NCBI GenBank assembly: GCA_002748285.1 | Contig: PDSA01000029.1 | Coordinates: 62,001 to 126,000 of the forward strand | Reading direction: 5' to 3' | Length of the DNA stretch: 64,000 bases | From: Rhodobacterales bacterium | GTDB taxonomy: Bacteria > Pseudomonadota > Alphaproteobacteria > Rhodobacterales > Rhodobacteraceae | In this document: one piece after another, positions 44,198-54,794 of the stretch | How positions within the stretch are numbered: the stretch's first letter is position 1 | Layout: each line of letters begins with the position of its first letter | Program-made: the position numbers and the translations under genes | Notes under the pieces: model-generated | Database searches by the model: none | The model's input: only the letters and a program-made list of their open reading frames with translations | What the model was told of the DNA's origin: nothing

Positions 44198-46239
44198 TCC
44201 AGCTGAATTTGTGCCTTGGCCGACTGACCTTTGGCGTCGATCACCGATAGCGAAACAAATCCGGGGCCAGAGAGTTCCAGCACGGATTGCCGCTCATAGG
44301 TAGAGACAACCATCGGCCTGCCATTGGCCAGCCAGGTAAAGGGCGCGACCCCATCGCGGACCTTGACCACCAGAAATGAGTCTTGGGTTTCCACAATGGC
44401 TCCGTCCGGCGGGAACGCCACGCTGGGTGCGTTGGGCGGCTTTTCAAACAACGCGGTGCGGGGCCGGAACTTTTGCAAGGGCTGTGGCAGTTCTGCATTG
44501 CTGACGGTCAAGGCCGCTGCTGGTGGACCGGGTAGCGGAGCCAGGCTGGGTTTGAGGCGGCCAAAGGCCTCGAACAGCACCGGAGCCGCCAATTCTCCGC
44601 CAAACGCACCCGGCACCGGGGTGCCATCGGCGCGCCCCATCCACACGCCCACCACATGCTGGCCATCAAAGCCCAGCGCCCAAGCGTCCCGGTGCCCATA
44701 TGAGGTGCCGGTTTTATACGCCAGCCGGTTGCGCGGCGCATTGGGCGGCGGGGCAAGGCCCGATAGAATATCCGCCACATACCACGCCGCCACGGGCGAG
44801 ATAATCGGGCGTGTTTGCCCGGGTTTGGGACTGTTTTTGCGCCAGATCAGCGGGCGCGGCTGGCCCGATTGGGCCAGGCTGGCATAAAGCTGGGTCAGGT
44901 CGGTCAGCGTCATGCCCAACCCGCCCAGCGCGATTGCCAGCCCCGGTCTGCCGCCCGGCACCACCGGTTTGGTGCCGGCCCGGCGCAGCGCGGTCATCAG
45001 CTTGGCCGGGCCCAGCGCTCGGGTCAGCCGGACAACCGGGATGTTCAAAGACAGTTGCAACGCCCGGCGCACCCGCAATGTGCCGCGATATTTGCCGTCG
45101 AAATTCTGCGGCATGTAGCTTCCAAAGGCGGTCGGGGTGTCGTCGATCAGGGTTTCGGGGTGGATTAGACCCTGATCAAAGCCCATCCCGTAAATCAACG
45201 GTTTGAGCGTAGAGCCCGGCGAGCGCAGCGCCCGGGTCATATCGACAAACCCAAGCCGACGATCCGAACGATAGGCGGCGGACCCGACCGAGGCCAAAAT
45301 CTCGCCGCTCTGGTGATCCGCCGCGACAATGGCCACCGTCAGCTGATCCCCGCGGCCACGGATCGCGGTCTCGGCCAGCTTTTGCAGCTTCTCTTGCAGA
45401 TTGGCATCAAGGGTCAGATGGTGCTGCGATTGCAACGGAGCCTTGCGCACCGCCAGATCGGCCATATGCGGAGCAAGCGCTGGGAAGGGATGTTTTGTGG
45501 GTGAAACAGGCTCTAACCTTGCGGAATCGGCGGTTTCGGGAGAGATGACCTTGGCCTCAACCATCCGCTGCAACACCCGATCCCGGGCCAAAGTCGCCGT
45601 TTTCGCGTGCCGGTCCGGGCGTCGGAGCTCCGGGGATTGCGGCAAAGCCACCAGCAAAGCCGATTGGGACGCCGTCAGACGGTGCGGCTCTTTGGCGAAA
45701 TAGGCCCGGGTTGCGGCGCGGATACCCTCCAGATTGCCGCCAAAGGGGGCGCGGTTGAGGTAAAGCGTGAGGATCTGCTCTTTGCTCAGACGGCGCTCCA
45801 GCGCCAGCGCCAGCCGGATCTGGCGCAGCTTGCCGGCCCATTTCCCGGTGCTGCCATCCTCAAGCAAACGCGCCACCTGCATGGTCAGGGTCGAGCCGCC
45901 CGAAACGATTTTCCCCCGGGTTAGAGCCTGAAACCCGGCACGCAACATGGCGATCATGTCAACGCCGGTGTGCTGATAAAACCGTTTATCTTCATAAGCG
46001 ATCAGCATTTTCAGATAATCGGCGTCGACCGCCTCAAGGCTGGTTTTCAACCGCCAACGCCCATCCGCCACCGTATAGGCCCGCAACAGGGTGCCGTTGC
46101 GGTCCAGAACCTCGGTCGAGGTGTCGGCGGTCAGGGTGGGCAGCTCGGTGTTGTCGACCCATTGATCAAACCCGTCCCGGGCCAGCGCTGCAACCAGCAG
46201 CGCCAGCGCCAGAAGGAACAGGCCATAGCGCTTGATCAT
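44194..46239 (-). CDS. pbpC: Penicillin-binding protein 1C
   Basis: A protein of 681 residues. An N-terminal membrane anchor (GLFLLALALLVAALA) precedes a GT51 transglycosylase domain (AYEDKRFYQHTGVDMIAML, GGSTLTMQVARLLED), a transpeptidase domain with RSPGSTLKPLIYG (active Ser and Lys), SLNIP and LAYKTGTSYGHRDAW, and the PBP1C-specific C-terminal domain (PPDGAIVETQDSF). It polymerises and crosslinks peptidoglycan. The ATG overlaps the alpha-2-macroglobulin stop (46236-46239); this pairing is widely conserved and suggests that the two proteins repair and protect the envelope together. Confidence 0.95.
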   Translation of the reverse strand: MIKRYGLFLLALALLVAALARDGFDQWVDNTELPTLTADTSTEVLDRNGTLLRAYTVADGRWRLKTSLEAVDADYLKMLIAYEDKRFYQHTGVDMIAMLRAGFQALTRGKIVSGGSTLTMQVARLLEDGSTGKWAGKLRQIRLALALERRLSKEQILTLYLNRAPFGGNLEGIRAATRAYFAKEPHRLTASQSALLVALPQSPELRRPDRHAKTATLARDRVLQRMVEAKVISPETADSARLEPVSPTKHPFPALAPHMADLAVRKAPLQSQHHLTLDANLQEKLQKLAETAIRGRGDQLTVAIVAADHQSGEILASVGSAAYRSDRRLGFVDMTRALRSPGSTLKPLIYGMGFDQGLIHPETLIDDTPTAFGSYMPQNFDGKYRGTLRVRRALQLSLNIPVVRLTRALGPAKLMTALRRAGTKPVVPGGRPGLAIALGGLGMTLTDLTQLYASLAQSGQPRPLIWRKNSPKPGQTRPIISPVAAWYVADILSGLAPPPNAPRNRLAYKTGTSYGHRDAWALGFDGQHVVGVWMGRADGTPVPGAFGGELAAPVLFEAFGRLKPSLAPLPGPPAAALTVSNAELPQPLQKFRPRTALFEKPPNAPSVAFPPDGAIVETQDSFLVVKVRDGVAPFTWLANGRPMVVSTYERQSVLELSGPGFVSLSVIDAKGQSAKAQIQLD
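45504..45516 (-). repeat. TTAGAGCCTGTTT motif copy inside pbpC
   Basis: AAACAGGCTCTAA on the plus strand, an exact reverse complement of TTAGAGCCTGTTT within the pbpC coding region; on the coding strand it uses a rare TTA leucine codon. Confidence 0.4.
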
Positions 46240-49200
46240 GGCTTGATCGTGATCAGCCCCGTATCGGTATGGGCGCGGTATTCGGGCCGATACATATCCT
46301 CAACACTGGCCGCCGGATGGTGGTATCGCCCGGGAGAAATCGCCCGCACGATATAGGCCAGCCGGAAGGGTTTGGAATTGCGCAAATCCACCGCAGAGAG
46401 GAAACGGTTTGATCTGAACTCGGAGTGGCTGACATCGGATGTGGTATCGAGCCAACTCAGCGCTTTGGTGCTGCCCCCGGTCATCAGGCTGGGGTTGTCG
46501 ATCTCAAACCCGGCGGGCAGAGGATCGTTGACCATCAACCGGCCTTCGGTATCGCCAAAAGGCTTGACCGTCAGCACCACCACCAAACGACTGCCCACCG
46601 CATGGCCGCTGGGGTCAACCGGCTGGCCGTCCATGGTGTAATAGCTGCGGGTGATGGCGTAACCATAGCCTCCGGCGGGTTCGGGCTGGTCGGGCACGCC
46701 AAAGGTGGTCATGGTGACGGTTTCATCCTGCGAGGTGCCGTTGCGGATGTCAAACCCGCTCTGGCTGGCGCCGTCTTGCAGCACCCGCACCAGCGGCCCC
46801 TGAACCGGCGCACCGTTGATGGTAAAGCCCTGCATGTTCGGATCACTGACCAGCGCCTTGACCGCCATCAGAGACCACACCGATTCCTGAGTCGAGTGGT
46901 ATTCATCCTGCGCATAGGCATTCGAGACCTGATGGGCCAGAGCGTTGGTATCAAACGCGGTGCTGCCCGCATCCACGGCCAGTGCCAGCACAGCCGCCCC
47001 ATCGCGCAAATCACTGCCATAGTCGCTGCGCCAGAAATTGGCTTCGTCCTGACCCAGACGGGTTTCGACAGTCCGAGCGGCCCGGGCGAACATGCGATCG
47101 GCACGCGGTTGGTCTCCGTAACTGGCCAAAGCCGCGCCCAGATGCGCCAGAGCCATCGGCGTGGCGAAATTGTCGGCCTTGGTGTCGCTGTAATAGCGCA
47201 GATCACCGATATTCGCCACACCTTCGCGGGCCAGAACGAACAGCGCATAGGCGACATCCTGACCGCCATCGTCAAATTCCGGCGCGTAATTGACCCGGTT
47301 GCGCAGATTGTCCATTGCGGCTCTAAACGCGCGATCAGGGACGTTATAGCCCTTGGCGCGGGCCTGGCTGAGGAAGTCGGTGACATAGGCATCCAGCCAG
47401 AAATCACCTTCAGAGGGCCCCCACAGACCAAAGGCACCGTTGCTGGACTGGTTGCTCAGCACCCGCTCGATCGCCTGATCAATGCGCTCGGTGATTTTGC
47501 CGTGGCTTTCCAGCCCCATCACCTTGGCAACCTCGTTCAGGTAAAGCAGTGGCAGGGCGCGGGATGTGGTTTGCTCGGTGCAGCCATAGGGGTAGCGATC
47601 CAGTGCGGCCAGCAGACCCGGCGCGTCGAACCGGGCCATGGGGCCGACCGACAGGAGCGCCGAGCCCGTGCCGGTTTGCAGGCCGGTGAACACGTTATCA
47701 TCGAACAAGAAGCTCTGCCCCGCCGCCAGTTCAAAGCGGAAGGTGCGGGAAACTTCGGGATCATTGGCCTCGACCTGCAAGGCCAGCTGTTTGGTCAGAA
47801 CCTTGCCATCGGGTGTGGTCAGCTGCACATTGATCTGATGTGCGCCGATTTCGCCGGCCTTGATCGGCACTGACAGGCTGGCTTTTTGCAGATCGCCCAA
47901 GCTGATTTGGGCCGGAACGGCGCTGTTATCCACCGCGATGCCCTGACCTGTTACCGCCAGCCCGATATTGCCCGAAGGCCCCGAGGCATGGGTGATTTCC
48001 AGCAACATCCGGCTGGAATCGCCCGGAGCCAGGAACCGTGGCAGGCTGGCATTCAGCACCACCGGATCGCGCACCAGAATGTCGGAGTCGGCCTTGCCAA
48101 CACCGGCAGAGGACCACACCACCGCCATCAGGCGCACAGTGCCGTTGAACTCGGGCAGATCAAAGCGGGCCCGGGCGATGCCGTCCTCTCCGATCTGCAC
48201 CGGACCTGTGAAATAGGCCACCAGCTCTTCTGTCGGGGGCGGAGATTGCAGCCGTGCTTCGCTGCCCGCATCACCGCCCGAACGGATCGTGCCCACAGCG
48301 CCATTCATGCCGTCAATCAGCCTGCCATAGACATCGCGCATCCCCACGCCCAGCTTGCGCTGGCCAAAGTAATGCCCGGGCGCGTCGGGGGTTTCAAAGC
48401 CGGTCAGGTTCAAAATCCCCAGATCAACCGCCGCGATGGTCGCATAGGCGGTTTCTCCGGGGGCGATGCCGTCAACCTTCAGCACCACATCCAGCGGTGC
48501 GCGGGGTTCGGCCTGAGCGGGCATCTCAAAACGCGCCGCCAGTTTACGCGCCCCCGGATCGACCGGCGCATAAGACAGCCCCAGCGCCCGGGCCGGGTTG
48601 TGGCCCTTGGCCGCGTCCATCGGTTTGATCACGGTGGCGGTGACATAAGCCCCCGCGCCCCATTGATCGGTGACCGACAGCGGCACAAGATTTTCACCTT
48701 TGCTGACATCCACCACCTTCATATCAATCAGACGGTTGGACACCACCGTGATCAGAGCCTTACCCGCGTAACGCGGCACAAGGCGCAGGGTGGCGGTTTC
48801 GCCGGTGGTATAGGCGGGTTTGTCCAGCGAGACTTCAAGCGTATCCGGGGTCGAGGACGCATCCGCAGGCGCATACCACCCGGCATAGAAGCTGGAGGAC
48901 GAGGCCACATATTCGCCGCCGATCCCTTCGACAACCAGCTCATATTCGCCCCAATCCACATCGGCTTCGATCTCAATCGGCGCACCGTTCAGATCGGCCG
49001 AACCGCTTGCCACGCGCTTGCGGGTCTGGATGGCTTCCCAATCCCAGTTGCCATATTGCTGATACCACTGATAGCGGGTCTGGATGCGGTTGACCGACCA
49101 TTTGACCTGCATTGGGGTTTGCGCCAGATTCTGGTCGATAGCGATCACCTGGAACCGTGCGGCGCTGCCTTCGGACACCACGTCTTCGAACAGCGGCTTG

Positions 49201-51692
49201 ATGCCGATCATCGCCTTGGCCGGGGCAAGCGGCTTGACGATCTGGCGCTCAACCGGACGGCCCGAGCCCTCGGAGATCCGCGCGGTGAACTTTGCCTCGA
49301 GCGGCTGATTGGGATTGCCGACATCGGGGAATTCCACAGGCACCCGAACCACACCCTTGGCATCGGTTTGCAGCCCGGAATTCAGTGTTTTCAGCACCGG
49401 ATCAAAACGCTCATCATAGCGGCCAAAGCTGTAGCCGGGATAGGCTTTGAGCCCGTTGACGGGGCGCAACAGAACCTCGCCCTCAAACGCCAGATCGGCA
49501 CCGGGGGCGCCGAACAGGTAACGGGCATCGGCCGTCAGGACCGTGCCGTTTGCGACTTGCAGCGGTGTCTTGGGCAGGGTCAGATCGAAATCAATGCGCT
49601 CGGGCAGGAAATCTTCGATCAGAAAGCTGGTATCGGCCAAGGCAGGAGCCTCGGGATCGGTGAACAGCGCCAGTTTCCATGTGCCGCGTGGCACATTGGG
49701 GCCGGTGGGCAGGTTGAACACATGCCCGCCCAGACGCTCGGTCTGCGCATTGGAAACGTGGCGGCTGTATTCCACCCCATCCGGGCGGGTCAGAACCGCC
49801 GTGACCGGCAGCCCGACAATCGCATCTGCGGTGGCGTTGCGCACCAAAGCGGTGACGTTGATGGTTTCCCCCGCCCGATAAGCGCCACGGTCGGTGGTCA
49901 GGAACATGTCGATATGCTTGGCCGGCTCGCGCCCTTCGACGCCGCGATCCGACAGATCAAACGCCGGATCAGACAGCGACAGAAACGCAATGTCCTGATC
50001 CCCCTGTTTGGCCACGATCAGCGCCGGTTTCGCGCCGCCCGTGCCCCGCGCCAGCGCATCGGCAAAGCGCACATAGCCGCGTTCATCGGTTTTCTGTTCG
50101 GCCAGCACGGTGTTGGATTTGGACAGCAGGGCGACTTCGATCCCGGCCTTTGGCACCGCATCGCCCAGCCCACGGACAAAGACATGCACCCCGTCGGTGC
50201 CGCTCATGCTGGCAAGCCCCAGATCGGACAGCACAAACCACTGGGTCGCGGGCGGGTTGTCATAGGGATCGGCCCCCGGGATACCGGCCTGAAGGGCGTA
50301 AATCCCGGCGGGCAGGTCGCGGATCACCTCGCCCATCGGAAGGCGGGTGGTGACGTTTTTGTTCAGCTGATTCTGCACTTTTGCGGTGCCACGCCACAGC
50401 TCTTGCGCCACCTGGCTGGAAAATTTTTCAAGTTGCCAGCGGCTGATCGGATGCCCGAAATAGTCATCCTGAATGGCGCGCAACAAATTGCGGTCGCTGA
50501 CCCGGCGCAGCACCAGCTCCAGCTCGGTCGCGTTCACCGTGTCAATCGGAATGCCGGCCTCAGTCGATTTCGGCAACACATAAGAGCGCCCGGGGAATTT
50601 GGCGCTGGGCGCGCGATCATTGACATAGATCGACAGCGCAACGTCCTTGAGTAGCGTTTCACCGGATTTGGCCGGCAGCCCTTCGCGCAGGGTGAAATCA
50701 TAGCGCTTGCCATGCTCAACGCCAGAGATGCACAGGCTGTTGTCATTGGCCTCAATCGACAGATCCCCTTGCGGCAGCGCAACATAGGGGGCGTAGTCAA
50801 CGGTTTTGGCCGCCAGAGGCTCGGAGAATTTGGCACAGATGCGCGGCTCGGCCAGATCGCTTTCAACGTCATGCTCAGACACCTTCAGCCCGTATTTCTG
50901 CACCGCATAGTCCAGCTTGGACAGCACTTCACGGGTGGGGGAAATCCGCTCGGCCAGCCGCAGCGCCCGGACCATCTTTTTGTTGCGGCCGTTCAGTTCC
51001 AGCGCATCGGCCATCACCAGAAGCGCCTGAGCCTTTTCCCCATCGGAAACGCTGCGCAAATAGGCATTCACCGCCGCAGATAACGCCCGGCGTTTTTGTT
51101 TGTTCTTATGAGAATAATCGCCGGAGCGGTCGTTATAAGAGGCCCGGGAATACTGGCTCCACAAATCGGCCATGTCATCCAGCGCCAGAGCCGCGCCGAA
51201 GTAATACTGCGCATCCCGGTAGCGGTTGTTGCTCATCGATTCGCGGCCCAACTGCCACAGCTCGGCAACACCCCTGTCGCGGGTGTCATATAAAATACCC
51301 ACGCGCTGGGCCAGCAATTTGGCTTCGCTCAGATCGCTGGGGTGCAGAAAGGTCAGCTCGGCTGCGCGCATGGCGGCGCCGATCAGAATGTTGGGCTCGG
51401 TTTTGAAAACATAGGCCGAATAGGCGCCATCATAGGGTTTGATATCGCTGACTTTGCTTTTGGGAAAACAGGCTTTTGAGCGGTCATTAAAGGTAAAAGC
51501 CTGACAGCGTTTATCCGCCAGACAGGCATTCTGGCAGGCGCTGAGGGTGGTATCGAAAATGGATTGCAGATCAGAGCCGTAAAAATCCTGCCCCTTGACC
51601 AAAGCCGTGCGCCGGTCGGGGATAAAATCATTGGCCCAGATTGGCCCCGAGATAAGTGACAAAAGAACGAGGATGGATGAAATAAGGCGCAT
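46236..51692 (-). CDS. yfhM: Bacterial alpha-2-macroglobulin with N-terminal PAN/apple domain
   Basis: A protein of 1818 residues from the ATG at 51692 (MRLISSILVLLSLISG), preceded by GGGAGG. A signal peptide ends near IWA-ND and has no lipobox, so the protein may be soluble in the periplasm, unlike lipoprotein relatives. Residues ~30-80 form a cysteine-rich PAN/apple-like module (ACQNACLADKRCQAFTFND). Macroglobulin-type beta domains follow. The thioester motif is intact (YPYGCTEQTTSRALPLLYL, Cys and Gln three residues apart). These proteins trap attacking proteases. The gene is coupled to pbpC. Confidence 0.93.
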   Translation of the reverse strand: MRLISSILVLLSLISGPIWANDFIPDRRTALVKGQDFYGSDLQSIFDTTLSACQNACLADKRCQAFTFNDRSKACFPKSKVSDIKPYDGAYSAYVFKTEPNILIGAAMRAAELTFLHPSDLSEAKLLAQRVGILYDTRDRGVAELWQLGRESMSNNRYRDAQYYFGAALALDDMADLWSQYSRASYNDRSGDYSHKNKQKRRALSAAVNAYLRSVSDGEKAQALLVMADALELNGRNKKMVRALRLAERISPTREVLSKLDYAVQKYGLKVSEHDVESDLAEPRICAKFSEPLAAKTVDYAPYVALPQGDLSIEANDNSLCISGVEHGKRYDFTLREGLPAKSGETLLKDVALSIYVNDRAPSAKFPGRSYVLPKSTEAGIPIDTVNATELELVLRRVSDRNLLRAIQDDYFGHPISRWQLEKFSSQVAQELWRGTAKVQNQLNKNVTTRLPMGEVIRDLPAGIYALQAGIPGADPYDNPPATQWFVLSDLGLASMSGTDGVHVFVRGLGDAVPKAGIEVALLSKSNTVLAEQKTDERGYVRFADALARGTGGAKPALIVAKQGDQDIAFLSLSDPAFDLSDRGVEGREPAKHIDMFLTTDRGAYRAGETINVTALVRNATADAIVGLPVTAVLTRPDGVEYSRHVSNAQTERLGGHVFNLPTGPNVPRGTWKLALFTDPEAPALADTSFLIEDFLPERIDFDLTLPKTPLQVANGTVLTADARYLFGAPGADLAFEGEVLLRPVNGLKAYPGYSFGRYDERFDPVLKTLNSGLQTDAKGVVRVPVEFPDVGNPNQPLEAKFTARISEGSGRPVERQIVKPLAPAKAMIGIKPLFEDVVSEGSAARFQVIAIDQNLAQTPMQVKWSVNRIQTRYQWYQQYGNWDWEAIQTRKRVASGSADLNGAPIEIEADVDWGEYELVVEGIGGEYVASSSSFYAGWYAPADASSTPDTLEVSLDKPAYTTGETATLRLVPRYAGKALITVVSNRLIDMKVVDVSKGENLVPLSVTDQWGAGAYVTATVIKPMDAAKGHNPARALGLSYAPVDPGARKLAARFEMPAQAEPRAPLDVVLKVDGIAPGETAYATIAAVDLGILNLTGFETPDAPGHYFGQRKLGVGMRDVYGRLIDGMNGAVGTIRSGGDAGSEARLQSPPPTEELVAYFTGPVQIGEDGIARARFDLPEFNGTVRLMAVVWSSAGVGKADSDILVRDPVVLNASLPRFLAPGDSSRMLLEITHASGPSGNIGLAVTGQGIAVDNSAVPAQISLGDLQKASLSVPIKAGEIGAHQINVQLTTPDGKVLTKQLALQVEANDPEVSRTFRFELAAGQSFLFDDNVFTGLQTGTGSALLSVGPMARFDAPGLLAALDRYPYGCTEQTTSRALPLLYLNEVAKVMGLESHGKITERIDQAIERVLSNQSSNGAFGLWGPSEGDFWLDAYVTDFLSQARAKGYNVPDRAFRAAMDNLRNRVNYAPEFDDGGQDVAYALFVLAREGVANIGDLRYYSDTKADNFATPMALAHLGAALASYGDQPRADRMFARAARTVETRLGQDEANFWRSDYGSDLRDGAAVLALAVDAGSTAFDTNALAHQVSNAYAQDEYHSTQESVWSLMAVKALVSDPNMQGFTINGAPVQGPLVRVLQDGASQSGFDIRNGTSQDETVTMTTFGVPDQPEPAGGYGYAITRSYYTMDGQPVDPSGHAVGSRLVVVLTVKPFGDTEGRLMVNDPLPAGFEIDNPSLMTGGSTKALSWLDTTSDVSHSEFRSNRFLSAVDLRNSKPFRLAYIVRAISPGRYHHPAASVEDMYRPEYRAHTDTGLITIKP

Positions 51693-51922
51693 GATCTGCC
51701 CTCCCGATTTTAATAATACCCGATGGTCGCATAGTCGCCCCCGTTGTGGCAAATGAATAATCCGTTTGCGGGCATTTCAGAACAATCTTGCTGGCTTGCA
51801 GGGGGGCTTGATCCGCAAATAACGCCCGAATCCATAAAACACCGCAGCGGGGGCCAAAAATCGCCTTGCCGGGCGGTTAATTTCATTGACCCCTTTGAGA
51901 ATCCCCATCATATCCCTTGGCT

Positions 51923-53722
51923 ATGACAGAGCTTGATAAAATCCGTAATTTCTCGATCGTGGCGCATATTGACCACGGCAAATCCACCCTGGCTGATCGG
52001 TTGATTCAGGAAACCGGCACCGTCAAGGAACGTGACATGCAACAGCAGTTGCTGGACACGATGGACATCGAACGCGAGCGCGGCATCACCATCAAGGCCA
52101 ACACTGTGCGCATTGATTACCGGGCCGATGACGGGCAGGATTATGTGCTGAACCTGATCGACACCCCCGGCCATGTGGATTTTGCCTATGAGGTGTCGCG
52201 CAGCATGAGGGCGGTTGAGGGCTCTTTGCTGGTTGTGGACAGCTCGCAAGGGGTTGAGGCCCAGACGCTGGCCAATGTGTATCAGGCGATTGAGGCCGGT
52301 CATGAAATTGTGCCGGTGCTGAACAAGATCGACCTGCCTGCCTCCGAACCCGAGCGCGTGGCCGAGCAGATCGAGGATGTGATCGGCATTGATGCCAGTG
52401 GTGCCATTCTGGTGTCGGCCAAGACCGGTCAGGGTATCCATGAGACTCTGGAAGCCATCGTAAACGAGCTGCCCGCCCCCAGCGGCGAGCGTGATGCTCC
52501 GCTGAAAGCGATGCTGGTGGACAGCTGGTATGACGCTTATCTGGGGGTGATCGTTCTGGTGCGGATTATCGACGGGGTGCTGAAAAAGGGCGACCGGATC
52601 AGGATGATGAACACCAATGCGCTTTATCTGGTGGACCGGGTCGGGGTGTTTTGCCCGCAGATGGAGCATATCGACGTGCTCGGCCCCGGCGAGATGGGCT
52701 TTCTGACCGCCAGCATCAAACAGGTCAGCGACACCCGGGTGGGCGATACCATCACCCACGAAAAACAGGGCTGCAAAGAGCCGCTGCCGGGGTTCAGGCC
52801 GGCTCAGCCCGTGGTGTTTTGTGGTCTGTTCCCGGTTGACAGTGCCGAATTTGAGGATTTGCGCGAGGCAATCTCCAAGCTGTCGCTCAATGATGCGTCG
52901 TTCAGCTCGGAAATGGAGACCTCGGCGGCGCTGGGCTTTGGCTTTCGCTGTGGGTTTTTGGGGCTGCTGCATCTCGAGGTGATCCGCGATCGGCTGGAGC
53001 GCGAATATGACATTGATCTGATCACCACCGCGCCCAGCGTGATTTACCATGTCTATCTGCGCGACGGCAGCATGATCGAGCTACACAACCCCGCGGACAT
53101 GCCGGATATGTCGCTGGTCGACCATCTGGAAGAGCCCCGCATCAAGGCCACCATTTTGGTGCCCGATGAATATCTGGGCGATGTGCTGAAACTGTGCCAT
53201 GACCGGCGCGGTTTGCAGCTGGACCTGACCTATGCCGGCAGCCGCGCCATGGTGGTGTATGATCTGCCGCTGAACGAGGTGGTGTTTGATTTTTACGACC
53301 GGCTGAAATCGGTTACCAAGGGTTATGCTTCGTTTGATTACAGCCTTGAGGGCTATCGCGAGGATCGGTTGGTCAAGATGTCGATTCTGGTCAATGAAGA
53401 GCCCGTGGATGCGTTATCTACCATGGTGCATCAGGACCGGGCCGAAGCCCGTGGCCGGGCGATGGTGGAAAAGCTTAAGGATCTGATCCCCCGGCATATG
53501 TTCAAGATCCCGATTCAGGCGGCGATTGGCGGGCGGGTGATTGCCCGTGAAACCCTGTCGGCGATGCGCAAGGATGTGACCGCGAAATGCTATGGCGGCG
53601 ATGCCTCGCGCAAGAAAAAGCTGCTGGAAAAGCAGAAAAAGGGCAAAAAGAAAATGCGCCAGTTCGGCAAGGTGGAGATTCCGCAGAGCGCGTTTATCAG
53701 TGCTTTGAAAATGGATGAATAA
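51923..53722 (+). CDS. lepA: Elongation factor 4 (LepA)
   Basis: A protein of 599 residues from the ATG at 51923 ([20 protein letters not shown]); a TTG two codons earlier is less likely. GTPase motifs [22 protein letters not shown] and NKIDLP, then the LepA-specific C-terminal domain ([40 protein letters not shown]). LepA acts on translating or initiating ribosomes. There is no obvious Shine-Dalgarno sequence. It is divergent from the macroglobulin gene. Confidence 0.97.
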   Translation: MTELDKIRNFSIVAHIDHGKSTLADRLIQETGTVKERDMQQQLLDTMDIERERGITIKANTVRIDYRADDGQDYVLNLIDTPGHVDFAYEVSRSMRAVEGSLLVVDSSQGVEAQTLANVYQAIEAGHEIVPVLNKIDLPASEPERVAEQIEDVIGIDASGAILVSAKTGQGIHETLEAIVNELPAPSGERDAPLKAMLVDSWYDAYLGVIVLVRIIDGVLKKGDRIRMMNTNALYLVDRVGVFCPQMEHIDVLGPGEMGFLTASIKQVSDTRVGDTITHEKQGCKEPLPGFRPAQPVVFCGLFPVDSAEFEDLREAISKLSLNDASFSSEMETSAALGFGFRCGFLGLLHLEVIRDRLEREYDIDLITTAPSVIYHVYLRDGSMIELHNPADMPDMSLVDHLEEPRIKATILVPDEYLGDVLKLCHDRRGLQLDLTYAGSRAMVVYDLPLNEVVFDFYDRLKSVTKGYASFDYSLEGYREDRLVKMSILVNEEPVDALSTMVHQDRAEARGRAMVEKLKDLIPRHMFKIPIQAAIGGRVIARETLSAMRKDVTAKCYGGDASRKKKLLEKQKKGKKKMRQFGKVEIPQSAFISALKMDE

Positions 53723-53770
53723 GACGGGGACAAGACCCCCTCGAAACCTTGTCTGAATACCGCATATGCG

Positions 53771-53799
53771 GGGTTGCGCTGCCTGAACAGGCGCAGCCC
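53771..53799. other. Hairpin between the convergent lepA and amidotransferase genes
   Basis: GGGTTGCGC (53771-53779) pairs with GCGCAGCCC (53791-53799, one wobble), with an inner CTG-AA-CAG stem. No T-run follows in either direction, so termination ability is uncertain. Confidence 0.4.
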
Positions 53800-53824
53800 G
53801 GCCATGCAGTCTGACGGCCCTTAC

Positions 53825-54580
53825 CTACCCCTTGGCCACCCATTGACGCACGGCATCACCAAAGCTTTCAAACAGTGGGCGTGATACCGGATCACTGCCC
53901 GCCTGATATTCCGGGTGCCATTGCACGGCCATCGTGAAACCGGGGGCGTCCTTGACATAGAGCGCCTCGGGCGTGCCGTCATCGGCAATCCCATCTACCA
54001 CGATACGCTCCCCGGCCTGTTTGATGCCCTGGCCGTGCAATGTGTTGGTCATCACCTCTTGCGCACCAACCACCTGATGAAACTTGCCTCCCTCCTGAAA
54101 ATGCACGCAATGGCGCAGGGCGAATTTTTCTTCCAGCGTGCCATCAGGCGGCATACGGTGGTTCATCCGGCCCTCAAGCTCGCGGATCTCGGGGTAGAGC
54201 GTGCCACCCATCGCCACATTGACCTCCTGAAAGCCGCGGCAAATCGCAAAGAACGGCTTGCCCATCTCAACACAGGCGCGGATCAACGGCAGGGTGATCT
54301 CATCCCGGCAGCGGTCAAAAGCCCCATGGGCGGGGGTCTCGGCCTCGCCATATTCCGAAGGGTGGACATTGGGCCGGCCGCCGGTGAACAGAAAACCATC
54401 GCAGGCCTCCAGAAGCTCGGCCACCGAAGTATAGCGCGGGCTGGCGGCGATGGTCAGGGGCAGACAGTCGGCAACCTTGCTGATGGCCTCGATATTCATC
54501 TCGCCGGCAGCAAAGGCCGGATAATCGCCGTCTATCAAATATTGGTTCCCAATGATTCCAACAACTGGTCGCATCGCCAT
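53825..54580 (-). CDS. puuD: Gamma-glutamyl-gamma-aminobutyrate hydrolase family (class I amidotransferase) protein
   Basis: A protein of 251 residues. The nucleophile elbow is FFAICRGFQEVNVAMGGTLY (catalytic Cys) and the C-terminal His-Glu pair is in AVQWHPEYQ; FTGGRPNVHPSEYG is the glycine-rich block of this peptidase C26 family. Members such as PuuD release GABA from gamma-glutamyl-GABA in putrescine breakdown, but no other puu gene is present, so the symbol indicates family only. Its position divergent from hisA led me to consider hisH; the sequence does not support that. Confidence 0.82.
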   Translation of the reverse strand: MAMRPVVGIIGNQYLIDGDYPAFAAGEMNIEAISKVADCLPLTIAASPRYTSVAELLEACDGFLFTGGRPNVHPSEYGEAETPAHGAFDRCRDEITLPLIRACVEMGKPFFAICRGFQEVNVAMGGTLYPEIRELEGRMNHRMPPDGTLEEKFALRHCVHFQEGGKFHQVVGAQEVMTNTLHGQGIKQAGERIVVDGIADDGTPEALYVKDAPGFTMAVQWHPEYQAGSDPVSRPLFESFGDAVRQWVAKG

Positions 54581-54794
54581 AGTCCTGTCTGTTTGATCGC
54601 GTTTCCTGAATTTGCAGCACTATAGGCCAAACCCGATACGTTTGTCATCGCACAGTGTTGCACATTTGGCCGCGCTGCTGTGCAAATTTCCAAAGCCTGC
54701 CGATAAATGCCGGGCGGGCGCGCAGATGGCTTTGCATTCAGGCGGGCTTCGTGCGAAACATTCGGCAACCACACGAAAAAACAAGGCTCCTCCC

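Noticed and set aside
47886..50654. Open frame of 922 codons on the plus strand
   Set aside because: It is antisense to the alpha-2-macroglobulin gene; its translation is rich in His, Arg, Gln and Gly and shows no domain. A stop-free shadow is expected from the biased codons of the real gene.
53825..54580. hisH (glutaminase subunit) as identity of the gene next to hisA
   Set aside because: It is a class I amidotransferase of normal peptidase C26 pattern (AICRGFQEVN), 251 residues and divergent from hisA; HisH is about 210 residues with different motifs.
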